DNA of 64,000 nt from Longimicrobiales bacterium (lineage in GTDB: Bacteria > Gemmatimonadota > Gemmatimonadetes > Longimicrobiales > Gaopeijiaceae). A program made the translations under genes and the position numbers. Below are positions 1-8,483 of this stretch, piece after piece. Where the stretch lies: contig JANQDZ010000057.1 of NCBI GenBank assembly GCA_028278645.1, forward strand, positions 37,679 to 101,678. The letters run 5' to 3'. The notes under the pieces were generated by a model, which did no database searches, had not been told where the DNA came from, and saw nothing but the letters and a program-made list of their open reading frames with translations. Every line of letters starts with the position of its first letter. The first letter of the stretch is position 1.

Positions 1-2
1 GC

Positions 3-704
3 CTTCGCGTCGAGCACATGCGGGCCCTGAATGAAGTCACCGCGACCGAACTCGAGCTCTCCCAAGTCCGGCAACATCTGAACACCTACCTGGGGAATTC
101 CCTGCCTGAGGCCTATGAGCTGGACGGAGAATTGACATCCGACCTGATCGTTCCAGGGTTCGATGAGCTGAAGGAGAACCTACTCCCACAGCATCCGCTC
201 CTGGGGCAGGCCTCGATGCGGCGTGAAGCGGCACGCCAAAACCTGAAAGCCGCCCAATATCAATGGATCCCCGACCCGGTCGTATCTGCTACCTCGGCCA
301 AGGAGATCGACGGGGAAATCTTCAAGTGGGGTTTCGGGTTCGAACTCCCGCTTTGGAACCAATCCCGGGCGGCAGTGGAGAGGGAGAGGCAAACCCTACG
401 CCAAACCCAGCACCAGGAAGAAGGCCTTCTCTTGGAACTGGAGGCCCAACTCCTGATTCACCACAACCACCTCCTCGTGGGACGGCAAACCCTACAACTC
501 TTTCAGGAGGGACTCCTGGAAGAGGCCGAGATGAGCATGGAGATCGCCGAAACAAGCTACAGGGAGGGAGAGATCTCCCTGGTGGAATACCTGGATGCCA
601 GACGGACGTTTCAATCCATTCAACTCGAATACCAACAGGCGCTCTACGACTGGAACCGGGAGCTGGCAGAGCTTAACCGGGCCGTTGGAGGGGGGATCTT
701 GTGA
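3..704 (+). CDS. TolC-family outer membrane efflux protein, C-terminal part (cut by window edge)
   Basis: The reading frame is open to the left edge, so the N-terminus lies outside the window; the first ATG in view (position 18) is internal. The visible part is rich in long amphipathic helices with heptad-like Leu/Glu/Gln patterns (for example RQTLRQTQHQEEGLLLELEA), as in the coiled-coil barrel of TolC/CusC channels, and ends in a helix typical of the second repeat of the family (YREGEISLVEYLDARRTFQ). Its stop overlaps the GTG start of the RND adaptor (GTGA). It is inferred to be the outer membrane exit duct of the metal efflux system encoded by the next two genes. Confidence 0.85.
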   Translation, partial: LRVEHMRALNEVTATELELSQVRQHLNTYLGNSLPEAYELDGELTSDLIVPGFDELKENLLPQHPLLGQASMRREAARQNLKAAQYQWIPDPVVSATSAKEIDGEIFKWGFGFELPLWNQSRAAVERERQTLRQTQHQEEGLLLELEAQLLIHHNHLLVGRQTLQLFQEGLLEEAEMSMEIAETSYREGEISLVEYLDARRTFQSIQLEYQQALYDWNRELAELNRAVGGGIL

Positions 705-1957
705 GGAATATTCCAGTGAAACCTGACCAGTGTGCGGGACGCACGATCCCGACGGCCCTCCTTGTGGGGGCCCTCTTCCTCCCGACCTGGGGGTGTGCGG
801 GGCCAGATGACGGAGCCGGTGACGCAGCGGCCGCCGCAGAACCCACCGACGAGCTCCACCTGGAGTCGCAGCAGATCCAAAACTGGGGGGTGAGGGTGGG
901 ACCCGTTGGACGGACGAGCATCTCGGCCGAGTTCACTCTTCCAGGGGCCCTCTCCCTGAACGAGAACCGGACAGCGTACATCGCGCCCCTGGTGGAGGGC
1001 CAGATCTCAGGAGTCCGGGTCGACCTGGGAAGCAGAGTCCGGGCCGGGCAGGTCCTGGCCACCATGAATTCGCCTGAGTTCACCCGAGCCCAGACCGACT
1101 TCATCCAAGCCTTCGCCCAGGCCGAGTTGAGCCGGAAGGACTTCGAGCGAGCCGAAACCCTCCGTGATGCCCGCGCCATCGAAGAGCGCGAGTTCCTGAG
1201 GAGGCAAGCGGTGTACGAGCAGCACCTGGCCGCCCGTAGGGCCGCAGAGGTGGTCCTACATTCTCTCGGCCTGGGGGAAGAGCAGATGAGGGAGTTGGAA
1301 GCGGCGGTGGATGTGTCGGTACCACCTCTGGATCACGCAGCGGTTGACTCTCCACTTCCGGTCAAAACACCCATCGGCGGGGTCATCATCGACCGCCACG
1401 CGGTCCTAGGCGAACACGCAGAGGCGGGGCACTCCCTGTTCACGGTTTCTGACCTCTCCTCTTTGTGGGCCCGTCTGGATGCCTACGAGGACCAGATGGC
1501 TTTCTTGAACCGGGACGCCGAGATCGTGATCCGGACGCCCATCTTCCCGGACCAGGATTTCCCGGGACTGATCACTTTCATCGCCGATCAGGTCGATGAC
1601 CAGCTCAGAACCGTCCGGGTAAGGGCCGAGGTCCCGAACCTGGAGGGGACCCTGAAGCCGAACATGTACGTCCAGGGGATCCTCAGGATCCAGTCGGACC
1701 TGGAGCGGATGGTGGTCCCCACCGACGCGGTCCAACTCCTGGAAGGCCGACACGTGGTCTTCGTGCTCCTGCCGGAGGCCCCCGGGGAAAGCCACATCGT
1801 CATCAAGGCCGTGGACGTGGTGCCGGGAGCGACCCTCTCCGAGGGGCGGATCATCGAATCGGGGCTGAATGGGTCCGAAACCATCGTTACGGTGGGCGCC
1901 TTCAACCTGAAGGCGGAGCTCACCAAGGGCGCCGGGGGGCACGGCCATGTCCACTAG
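701..1957 (+). CDS. RND efflux periplasmic adaptor, CusB/CzcB type, lipoprotein
   Basis: Membrane-fusion protein linking the inner membrane pump to the TolC duct. The 418-residue product begins at a GTG overlapping the upstream stop. The N-terminus has a hydrophobic segment followed by a Cys (residue 32, LPTWGC), a plausible though non-ideal lipobox. A biotinyl-lipoyl-like half (EGQISGVRVDLGSRVRAGQVLATM), a central helical hairpin and a second half (IGGVIIDRHAVLGEHAEAGHSLFTV) follow, then the beta-barrel. The last residues are His-rich (HGHVH), which suggests metal capture; adaptors of heavy-metal pumps often carry metal-binding His or Met residues. The pump gene lies 39 bases downstream. Confidence 0.92.
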   Translation: MRNIPVKPDQCAGRTIPTALLVGALFLPTWGCAGPDDGAGDAAAAAEPTDELHLESQQIQNWGVRVGPVGRTSISAEFTLPGALSLNENRTAYIAPLVEGQISGVRVDLGSRVRAGQVLATMNSPEFTRAQTDFIQAFAQAELSRKDFERAETLRDARAIEEREFLRRQAVYEQHLAARRAAEVVLHSLGLGEEQMRELEAAVDVSVPPLDHAAVDSPLPVKTPIGGVIIDRHAVLGEHAEAGHSLFTVSDLSSLWARLDAYEDQMAFLNRDAEIVIRTPIFPDQDFPGLITFIADQVDDQLRTVRVRAEVPNLEGTLKPNMYVQGILRIQSDLERMVVPTDAVQLLEGRHVVFVLLPEAPGESHIVIKAVDVVPGATLSEGRIIESGLNGSETIVTVGAFNLKAELTKGAGGHGHVH

Positions 1958-1996
1958 CCCCGGCTTCCCTACCTGCGGCCGTCCAGGGGGTCTCCC

Positions 1997-4900
1997 ATGA
2001 TCGGCCAGGTCATCCGGTTCCTGGTGCGGCAGCGCCTCCTGGTTGTGGCGGTGGCGGGGATCATCTCGGTGGGCGGGATCGTGGCATACCAGAACCTCAT
2101 CATCGACGTTTTCCCGGATCCCTCCCCGGCCCTGGTCCAGGTCTACACCGAAGCCCACGGGCTGGCCCCTCAGGAAGTGGAACAGCTGGTCTCGGTTCCC
2201 GTGGAAGCTGCCATGTTCGGCCTCCCCAACGTGGAACGGATCCGGAGCAGCTCTACGTACGGCCTATCGGTGGTGAACGTCTATTTCGAGGAAGGCACCG
2301 ACATCTACTGGGCTCGGCAGGCGTTGGCGCCAAAGCTCCACGAGATCGAAGCCGACCTCCCACCGCAGGTACATGAGCCGTATTTGGGCCCCATCGCCAC
2401 GGGCCTGGGGATGGTCTACATGTACTACCTGGAGGGCGAGGGATATTCCGCCATGGAGCTCAGGACCCTCCAGGACTGGTTGATAAAATACGAGCTGAGG
2501 TCCGTCCCCCAGGTGTCCCATGTCCTCACCATCGGCGGCGACGTTCAGCAGTTCCAGGTCCTCGTGGACCCCAACGCCCTGTTGGAATTTGATATCACCC
2601 TGGCCGACATCATGGAGAGGATCGAGGCCGGGAACCGGAATGCGGCCGCCGGTTTCATCACGCGCGGCCCGGAGGAGTTCATCGTCCGGAGCCTCGGCCT
2701 GGTGGAAACGGTGGAAGACCTTCGGAACATCGTGGTGGCACACCGGGGCGGGACCCCCGTCTTCCTTTCATCCGTGGCACAGGTTGAGCTCCTTCCCGGC
2801 ATCAAACGCGGTGCAGCTTTGGCCGACGCCCGGGGGGAGCGGGTGGTTGGGCTGATCTTGAAGCTATTCGGCTCCAATACCGCCAACGTAATCGATCGGG
2901 TGGAGCGCCAGGTCGAGGCTGTGAATGCCAGCCTCCCGGAAGGCGTGGAGATCGTGCCTTTCTACAACCAGGCTGCCTTCGTGAAAGCCTGCTTCCGGAC
3001 GGTGGCCACGAACCTCGGCCTCGGTGTGGTCCTGGTCATCGGTGTCCTCTTCCTCTTCATGGGGCACCTGCCGTCGGCTTTCCTCACCATGCTGACCCTC
3101 CCCTTCTCTGTCCTTTTTGCCTTCATCGTGATGGAGAGGGTGGGTCTTGCGGCCGACCTCATGTCGTTCGGTGGGCTGGCCATCGGCATCGGGCTGATCG
3201 CGGACGCCGCCATCATCTACGTGGAGAACACCTACAGGCACATCCAAGGAGGGCTGGACAAGATCTCGGCGCTTGTGAGGAGCGGTGAGGAGGTCACCAG
3301 GCCCATCTTTTTCGCTATCATCATCATCGTCCTGGTTTTCCTCCCGATTTTCACCCTCCAGGGAACGGAAGGGATCATGTTCCGGCCCATGGGCTTCGCC
3401 ATTTCGGCGGCCCTGATCGGATCGTTGTTTTTCACACTGGTCGTGATCCCCGCACTTGGCTCGATCCTGTTGGGGAGGAAAGCGGAGGAACGAAGAGAAG
3501 ATCCGGTTCTGATCCGTACCGTCCGACACCGCTACCTGAAGCTTTTTGAGTGGTGCCGAGCGAGGCGCCGGCGGGTCTTTGTGATCACCGGGGGTGTGCT
3601 GGCTCTGGGCCTCATTCTCCTCCCGTTCATGGGCCGGGAGTATCTGCCCACGCTCAACGAAGGAACCCTTCAACTCCAGGTGACCATGAACGCCAACGTG
3701 AGCATGGCCCAGTCCATCGCCCAGGGCGAGGAGCTGGAACGGCGACTCATGGCCATGCCCGGGGTCACGGGGGTGCTCACAAGAATCGGCCGAGGGGAAA
3801 CGGGGAGCCACGGCCATTTCGTCAACGATCTCCACATCCTCATCCAGCTGGACCAGCGGCGTTCGGCCTGGCGATCCATGGATCTGGAGGAGGTCCAGCA
3901 CGAGATCACCCATGAGCTGGAGGATATTCCCGGGATCACGGTGAACCTCTCCCAGCCCATCGCCCACAACCTGGACGAGCTCATCACCGGCGCTCGGGCC
4001 CAATTGGCAGTCCGGATTTTTGGTGAAGGCGCCGACACCCTCCAAGACCTCTCCACCCAGATGGAGGAGGTCCTCATGGGAATCGAGGGGGCCGTGGATG
4101 TCCAAACGGAGAAATTCACGGGTCAGAACAACCTGGTAGTCCGCCTGGATCGAGCGGCGCTGGCCCGTCATGGCATGGACATCGATCAGGTGCAGGGCAC
4201 CGTAGAGGCCGCCATCGGTGGCGTCATCGTTGGCCAGGTGTACGAGGGCCGGCGGCGGTTCGACATCTTCTTGCGGTTCCAACCCCAATACCGGGCCGAT
4301 ATCGAGCAGATCCACAACCTGCTGATTCCGCTGCCTGACGGCGGCCGCATCCCGCTGAACCAACTGGCCACGGTTCGGGAGACGGAAGACGCTCGGGTGG
4401 TGAATAGGGAGGACAGCCGACGGTTCAGTACGGTCCAGGCAAACGTGCGAGGCCGTGACATGGGCCGGTTTGTGGAGGAGGCCCAGGCGGCTGTGGCTGA
4501 GCAGATCGACCTACCGTCGGGGTATTCGGTTCGGTGGGGTGGGCAGTTCGAGCTTCAGGAACGGTCCAGGCGGACCTTTATGATCGTGACCCCCCTGACG
4601 CTCCTCCTGGTGTCCATCCTTCTCTACGCCATTTTTGGGTCGTTCGTCGAAGCCGGGGTGATACTCTTGAACATCCCCCTGGCCCTCACGGGAGGCCTGG
4701 CAGCCCTCATGCTCTCAGGCCAATACATGAGTGTTCCCGCCTCCATCGGATTCATCGCCATCTTCGGGATCGCGTTGGAGGACGGGCTGGTCCTACTCAA
4801 CACGATTCGAAGCCGGTTCAGGGGGGGCGACCCGGTCTCCGAGGCGGTTCGGTACGGGGTTACGGCCAAGCTCAGACCCGTTTTGATGACCACCTTCACC

Positions 4901-5095
4901 ACCATCTTCGGCATCTTGCCGCTTCTCCTCGCCTCCGGACCCGGAGCCGAGATCCAAAGGCCGTTGGGGACGGTTGTCCTCGGGGGCCTTCTCACCAGTA
5001 CCATGGTGACCTTGGTAGTCCTCCCGTTGGTCTACCAGGCCGCTCTAGAGAAAGACCACACGGCCGGAAGGAGGGGCCATTCAACTCCCCATTAG
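1997..5095 (+). CDS. Heavy-metal efflux RND permease, CusA/CzcA family
   Basis: Inner membrane proton-driven pump of 1032 residues, the usual length for HME-RND proteins. It starts after the purine-rich GGGGG tract upstream of 1997. The N-terminus (FPDPSPALVQVYTEAHGLAPQE) and the membrane segment with Asp403 and Glu410 (IADAAIIYVEN) match the proton-relay region of the CusA/CzcA branch, which differs from the double Asp of AcrB-type pumps. Two sets of transmembrane helices flank two large periplasmic loops, as expected from the internal duplication. It forms an operon with the duct and adaptor upstream. The metal (Cu/Ag or Zn/Co/Cd) cannot be fixed from the sequence alone. Confidence 0.94.
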   Translation: MIGQVIRFLVRQRLLVVAVAGIISVGGIVAYQNLIIDVFPDPSPALVQVYTEAHGLAPQEVEQLVSVPVEAAMFGLPNVERIRSSSTYGLSVVNVYFEEGTDIYWARQALAPKLHEIEADLPPQVHEPYLGPIATGLGMVYMYYLEGEGYSAMELRTLQDWLIKYELRSVPQVSHVLTIGGDVQQFQVLVDPNALLEFDITLADIMERIEAGNRNAAAGFITRGPEEFIVRSLGLVETVEDLRNIVVAHRGGTPVFLSSVAQVELLPGIKRGAALADARGERVVGLILKLFGSNTANVIDRVERQVEAVNASLPEGVEIVPFYNQAAFVKACFRTVATNLGLGVVLVIGVLFLFMGHLPSAFLTMLTLPFSVLFAFIVMERVGLAADLMSFGGLAIGIGLIADAAIIYVENTYRHIQGGLDKISALVRSGEEVTRPIFFAIIIIVLVFLPIFTLQGTEGIMFRPMGFAISAALIGSLFFTLVVIPALGSILLGRKAEERREDPVLIRTVRHRYLKLFEWCRARRRRVFVITGGVLALGLILLPFMGREYLPTLNEGTLQLQVTMNANVSMAQSIAQGEELERRLMAMPGVTGVLTRIGRGETGSHGHFVNDLHILIQLDQRRSAWRSMDLEEVQHEITHELEDIPGITVNLSQPIAHNLDELITGARAQLAVRIFGEGADTLQDLSTQMEEVLMGIEGAVDVQTEKFTGQNNLVVRLDRAALARHGMDIDQVQGTVEAAIGGVIVGQVYEGRRRFDIFLRFQPQYRADIEQIHNLLIPLPDGGRIPLNQLATVRETEDARVVNREDSRRFSTVQANVRGRDMGRFVEEAQAAVAEQIDLPSGYSVRWGGQFELQERSRRTFMIVTPLTLLLVSILLYAIFGSFVEAGVILLNIPLALTGGLAALMLSGQYMSVPASIGFIAIFGIALEDGLVLLNTIRSRFRGGDPVSEAVRYGVTAKLRPVLMTTFTTIFGILPLLLASGPGAEIQRPLGTVVLGGLLTSTMVTLVVLPLVYQAALEKDHTAGRRGHSTPH

Positions 5096-5110
5096 CCCAG
5101 GAGTTCCTGC

Positions 5111-6286
5111 GTGATCACTGATCCCCTACCGATCTTTCTGATCCTTGCGGCGGTGGTGTTTTTGGCCGTCCAGCTCGAGGTCCGGACCAAGCTGTTCCGA
5201 TCCCTGGGGGCGGCCCTCACGGGGATCCTCCTGGGCATGGTCCTCTCCAACACCGGCCTGATCCCCGGCGAATCCCCCACATACGACTTCCTCATGGGGG
5301 ACGGGGTTTACTTCGGGATCGCCCTCATCCTCCTCAGTGTCGATCTTCGGTCGGTCCTGCAGGCGGGACCGGGAATGCTGGCGGCCTTCGGAATCGGGGC
5401 CGTGGGAACGGTGGTGGGGGCTATCACTGGTGGGTTCCTACTGGCCGGGTTGGTGGGGCCGGAGACTTGGAAGCTGGCGGGGCAGTTCGCTGGCACCTAC
5501 ACGGGCGGCGGGGCCAACTTTGCGGCCGTGGGTCGGGAATTCGACACCAGCCCGGACCTCTTTTCGGCCGCAACGGCGGCTGACGTGATCATTACCGCCG
5601 TCTGGATGATGGTTTGTCTTGCAGTCCCGGTCCTCTTGGGACGGCCGGCGAAGGCAAACCCGGCGGACGCCAGTTCGGACGCTCCTTCCTCCGAGCGGGC
5701 CGATGACATCAGCTCCGCCCCGAAAACCGTCACCCTGGAACAAACCCTGAACAGCTCGGTGAAACCGGTCTTCCTAACCCACGCCGCGGCTCTGGTGCTG
5801 GTGGCGGTGGGTTCGGTCTGGGGGGCCAAGTTCTTGTCCGGGCTCATTCCGATTGTACCGGAGGTCCTCTGGCTCACCACCCTGGTCCTGGTGATGGCTC
5901 AGATCCCGGTGATCAAGCAACTCCCTGGAGCGGCCCTTTTCGGCAACTACATGGTGCTGCTATTCCTGGCGAGCAACGGCGCCCGTTCGGTCGTGGCCAA
6001 CCTCGTGGCGATGGGTCCCCCGGTGTTCTACTATGCCATCATCACCGTGGCCCTCCATGGGTTGGTGATCTTCGGGATCGGCCGCTTAGCGAAATTGGAT
6101 ATGGCTACGTTGGCCGTGGCCTCTCAGGCGAACGTGGGGGGGGCGGCTTCGGCCATCGCCCTCGCCAGCGCCCGAGGCTATCACGACCGTCTTGTTCCGG
6201 GAGTGGCCGTCGGTCTGGTCGGCTACGCCGTCGGCAATTACATCGGGATCGCGGCCGGGGTATTCATGCGGGGCTTTATCGGATAG
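5111..6286 (+). CDS. DUF819 family integral membrane protein
   Basis: The GTG start has AGGAG seven bases upstream, and the gene begins 15 bases after the RND pump, so it is probably co-transcribed. The 391-residue product is almost wholly hydrophobic, with about ten membrane segments in two halves joined by a polar Ser/Asp/Ala-rich linker near residues 180-205. Glycine motifs such as GTYTGGGANFAAVGR and VASQANVGGAASAIALA are characteristic of the DUF819 (YjcL-like) family, which resembles carboxylate or sodium symporters in fold. The substrate is unknown. Its place behind a metal pump does not by itself imply a role in metal resistance. Confidence 0.85.
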   Translation: MITDPLPIFLILAAVVFLAVQLEVRTKLFRSLGAALTGILLGMVLSNTGLIPGESPTYDFLMGDGVYFGIALILLSVDLRSVLQAGPGMLAAFGIGAVGTVVGAITGGFLLAGLVGPETWKLAGQFAGTYTGGGANFAAVGREFDTSPDLFSAATAADVIITAVWMMVCLAVPVLLGRPAKANPADASSDAPSSERADDISSAPKTVTLEQTLNSSVKPVFLTHAAALVLVAVGSVWGAKFLSGLIPIVPEVLWLTTLVLVMAQIPVIKQLPGAALFGNYMVLLFLASNGARSVVANLVAMGPPVFYYAIITVALHGLVIFGIGRLAKLDMATLAVASQANVGGAASAIALASARGYHDRLVPGVAVGLVGYAVGNYIGIAAGVFMRGFIG

Positions 6287-6316
6287 GCAACCTCACACCT
6301 CTAGGAGCGGTCATTT

Positions 6317-6952
6317 ATGCCTGGTTTTCCGAACCTGACAGTTCTGGACCATCCACTGATCCTCCACAAGCTCTCCTACCTCAGGCATCACGAGACGCCC
6401 AAGAAGCTCTTCAAAGAGCTGGTGGAGGAAATCGCCGGTTTTATGGCCTATGAGGTGACCCGTGACCTGGTCTTGAAGGAAGTGCCCATCGAAACGCCCT
6501 TGGAGAACATGACCGCCCAGCGTACCCGGCACGAGAACCCCGTCATCGTACCGATTCTACGAGCGGGGCTAGGGATGGTGGAAGGGATCGTCCGCTTGAT
6601 CCCCGGTGCTCGCGTAGGGCACATCGGCCTCTACAGGAACGAAGAAACCCTCCAGCCGGTGGAATACTACTTCAAGATCCCCGCACCGGAGGGCCGGGAC
6701 TTCATCCTGGTGGACCCAATGTTAGCCACGGGGGGATCGGCCTCTGCAGCCGTGCAGTTCCTGAAGAATCGTGGCGTGGAGAGCCTTCGGTTCATGTGCA
6801 TCGTCGCGGCACCGGAAGGGATCCAGAAAATGGACCGGGATCACCCGGACGTTCCCATCTTCACTGCCGCCCTGGACCGGGAGCTGGACGAGAACGGTTA
6901 TATCCTGCCTGGTTTGGGAGACGCGGGGGACCGGTTGTTTGGGACCAAGTAG
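6317..6952 (+). CDS. upp: Uracil phosphoribosyltransferase
   Basis: Converts uracil and PRPP to UMP in pyrimidine salvage. The 211-residue length is standard. The family start ([19 protein letters not shown]), the PILRAGLGM segment and the PRPP-binding loop ([17 protein letters not shown]) are all present, as is the C-terminal [12 protein letters not shown] motif that closes on uracil. GGAG lies eight bases before the ATG. It is last in the plus-strand run and converges on the type II secretion operon with only 17 bases between them and no obvious terminator hairpin. Confidence 0.97.
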   Translation: MPGFPNLTVLDHPLILHKLSYLRHHETPKKLFKELVEEIAGFMAYEVTRDLVLKEVPIETPLENMTAQRTRHENPVIVPILRAGLGMVEGIVRLIPGARVGHIGLYRNEETLQPVEYYFKIPAPEGRDFILVDPMLATGGSASAAVQFLKNRGVESLRFMCIVAAPEGIQKMDRDHPDVPIFTAALDRELDENGYILPGLGDAGDRLFGTK

Positions 6953-6969
6953 GGGTGCCGCCCGGGAGC

Positions 6970-8481
6970 CTACGCGTTTGCCACCCGAAGGATCTCCTTG
7001 GGGGTGGTGACGCCCTCTCGGATTGCCCGAATCCCGTCGTCTTTGAGAAGCCTCATCCCGGCAGCCAATCCCAGCTTCTCCAGATGCCCCGCGCTGGCGT
7101 TTTGCTGGACCGCACCCCGAAGTGCCTCGTCCACCACCAGGAGCTCATAGATCCCGGTACGCCCCCTGTACCCGGTGCCCCTGCATTCAGGGCACCCCTT
7201 CCCCGACCGGGCCGTGGACAGGTCCTCCACTACGGTGCCCAAAGCCGATCGCTCTTCCGGGGTGAGAGCTATCTCCTCACTGCAGTTTCCGCACACCCTT
7301 CTCACCAAGCGCTGGGCCAGAACCGCTTCCACCGTGCTGGCCACCAGGTACGGCTCGATTCCCAGGTCCACCAACCGGGTGAGGGCCGTGGCGGCATCGT
7401 TCGTGTGGAGCGTGGAGAGAACGAGGTGCCCTGTTAGAGCGGCGTGTGTGGCGATGTCGGCCGTCTCCTGGTCCCTGATCTCCCCCACGAGCATCACGTC
7501 GGGGTCCTGCCGGAGGAGGGCCCGCAAGGCATTCGCGAAGGTCAGGCCGACCTTCTCATTCACCGGAACCTGCGGAACGCCGGGGAGCTCGTACTCGACT
7601 GGGTCCTCTACGGTGATGATCTTCTCCGTTCCGGTCCGGATCTGGTCCACCGCTGCGTAAAGAGTTGTGGTCTTTCCCGACCCGGTGGGCCCGGTGGAGA
7701 GGACGATCCCATGGGGTTTCGAGATGATCCCTCCAAACTGTTCCAAGGTGTCCGGCGCCATCCCCAGATCCTGGAGGTCGATCCGACCCGCCTCTTTGTC
7801 CAGCAACCTCAAAACCACGCTTTCACCGTGTAGTGCCGGCAGAGTGGAGACCCGAACGTCCACTTGCCGATCGTGCATCCTGAGCCGAATGCGGCCATCC
7901 TGGGGAATACGGCGTTCAGCAATGTCCAGCTCCGCCATAATCTTCAGCCGACTTACCACGGCGGCCGCCAACTGCTTCGGAGGGGCCACCGCGTCCTGCA
8001 GGACCCCATCGATCCGGTATCGGACCCTCAACCCACCGGGATATCCCTCCAGGTGGACGTCTGAGGCCCGAGCGTCCAGCGCCTCCAGGAGGAGGAGGTT
8101 CACGAGCTTCACAACGGGAGCCTCGTTGGCCAGCATGACCAGGTCGTCCAGGGCCGCGTCGAGCTCGCCGCCAGAGTGTTTTCCATCCTCCAAGCCGGCT
8201 ACGACCCCTTCCGCCGTGAGATCGTCCGAAGAGTAGACACGCCGGATGGCCGCACGAACCTCGGCCTCAGGGAGGTGAACCAGCTCCACCGGGACGCCCG
8301 CCAGCAGCCGGAGGTCGTCCAGCGCACGCTGGTCCACCGTCTCTGCCCACGTCGCCGTCAACAGCCGACCACCGTCCCGGACAATGGGCATGATGCCGTG
8401 GTGCTCGAGATACTCGACGGTCAGGCCTGTGGACAGCCTCTCGGAGCTCTGAAGAGCAGCGCTCGGATCGAGTGGGGACAT
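6970..8481 (-). CDS. gspE: Type II secretion ATPase GspE
   Basis: Hexameric cytoplasmic ATPase that drives pseudopilus assembly. The 503-residue product has an N-terminal GspE/PilB domain, a Walker A loop (GPTGSGKTTT, around residue 265), the Asp box and Walker B region (LRQDPDVMLVGEIRD), a His box (THAALTGHLVLSTLHTNDA) and the C-terminal zinc motif made of two CxxC pairs (CGNC and CPEC). It is the last gene of the operon, two bases after gspD. In many species gspE precedes gspF; here it is at the distal end. Confidence 0.96.
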   Translation of the reverse strand: MSPLDPSAALQSSERLSTGLTVEYLEHHGIMPIVRDGGRLLTATWAETVDQRALDDLRLLAGVPVELVHLPEAEVRAAIRRVYSSDDLTAEGVVAGLEDGKHSGGELDAALDDLVMLANEAPVVKLVNLLLLEALDARASDVHLEGYPGGLRVRYRIDGVLQDAVAPPKQLAAAVVSRLKIMAELDIAERRIPQDGRIRLRMHDRQVDVRVSTLPALHGESVVLRLLDKEAGRIDLQDLGMAPDTLEQFGGIISKPHGIVLSTGPTGSGKTTTLYAAVDQIRTGTEKIITVEDPVEYELPGVPQVPVNEKVGLTFANALRALLRQDPDVMLVGEIRDQETADIATHAALTGHLVLSTLHTNDAATALTRLVDLGIEPYLVASTVEAVLAQRLVRRVCGNCSEEIALTPEERSALGTVVEDLSTARSGKGCPECRGTGYRGRTGIYELLVVDEALRGAVQQNASAGHLEKLGLAAGMRLLKDDGIRAIREGVTTPKEILRVANA

Positions 8482-8483
8482 CC

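Noticed and set aside
2864..4363. 499-residue minus-strand frame inside the cusA-like gene
   Set aside because: It is antisense to an unambiguous RND pump gene, has a His/Asp/Arg-rich composition with no hydrophobic core, and shows no family motif.
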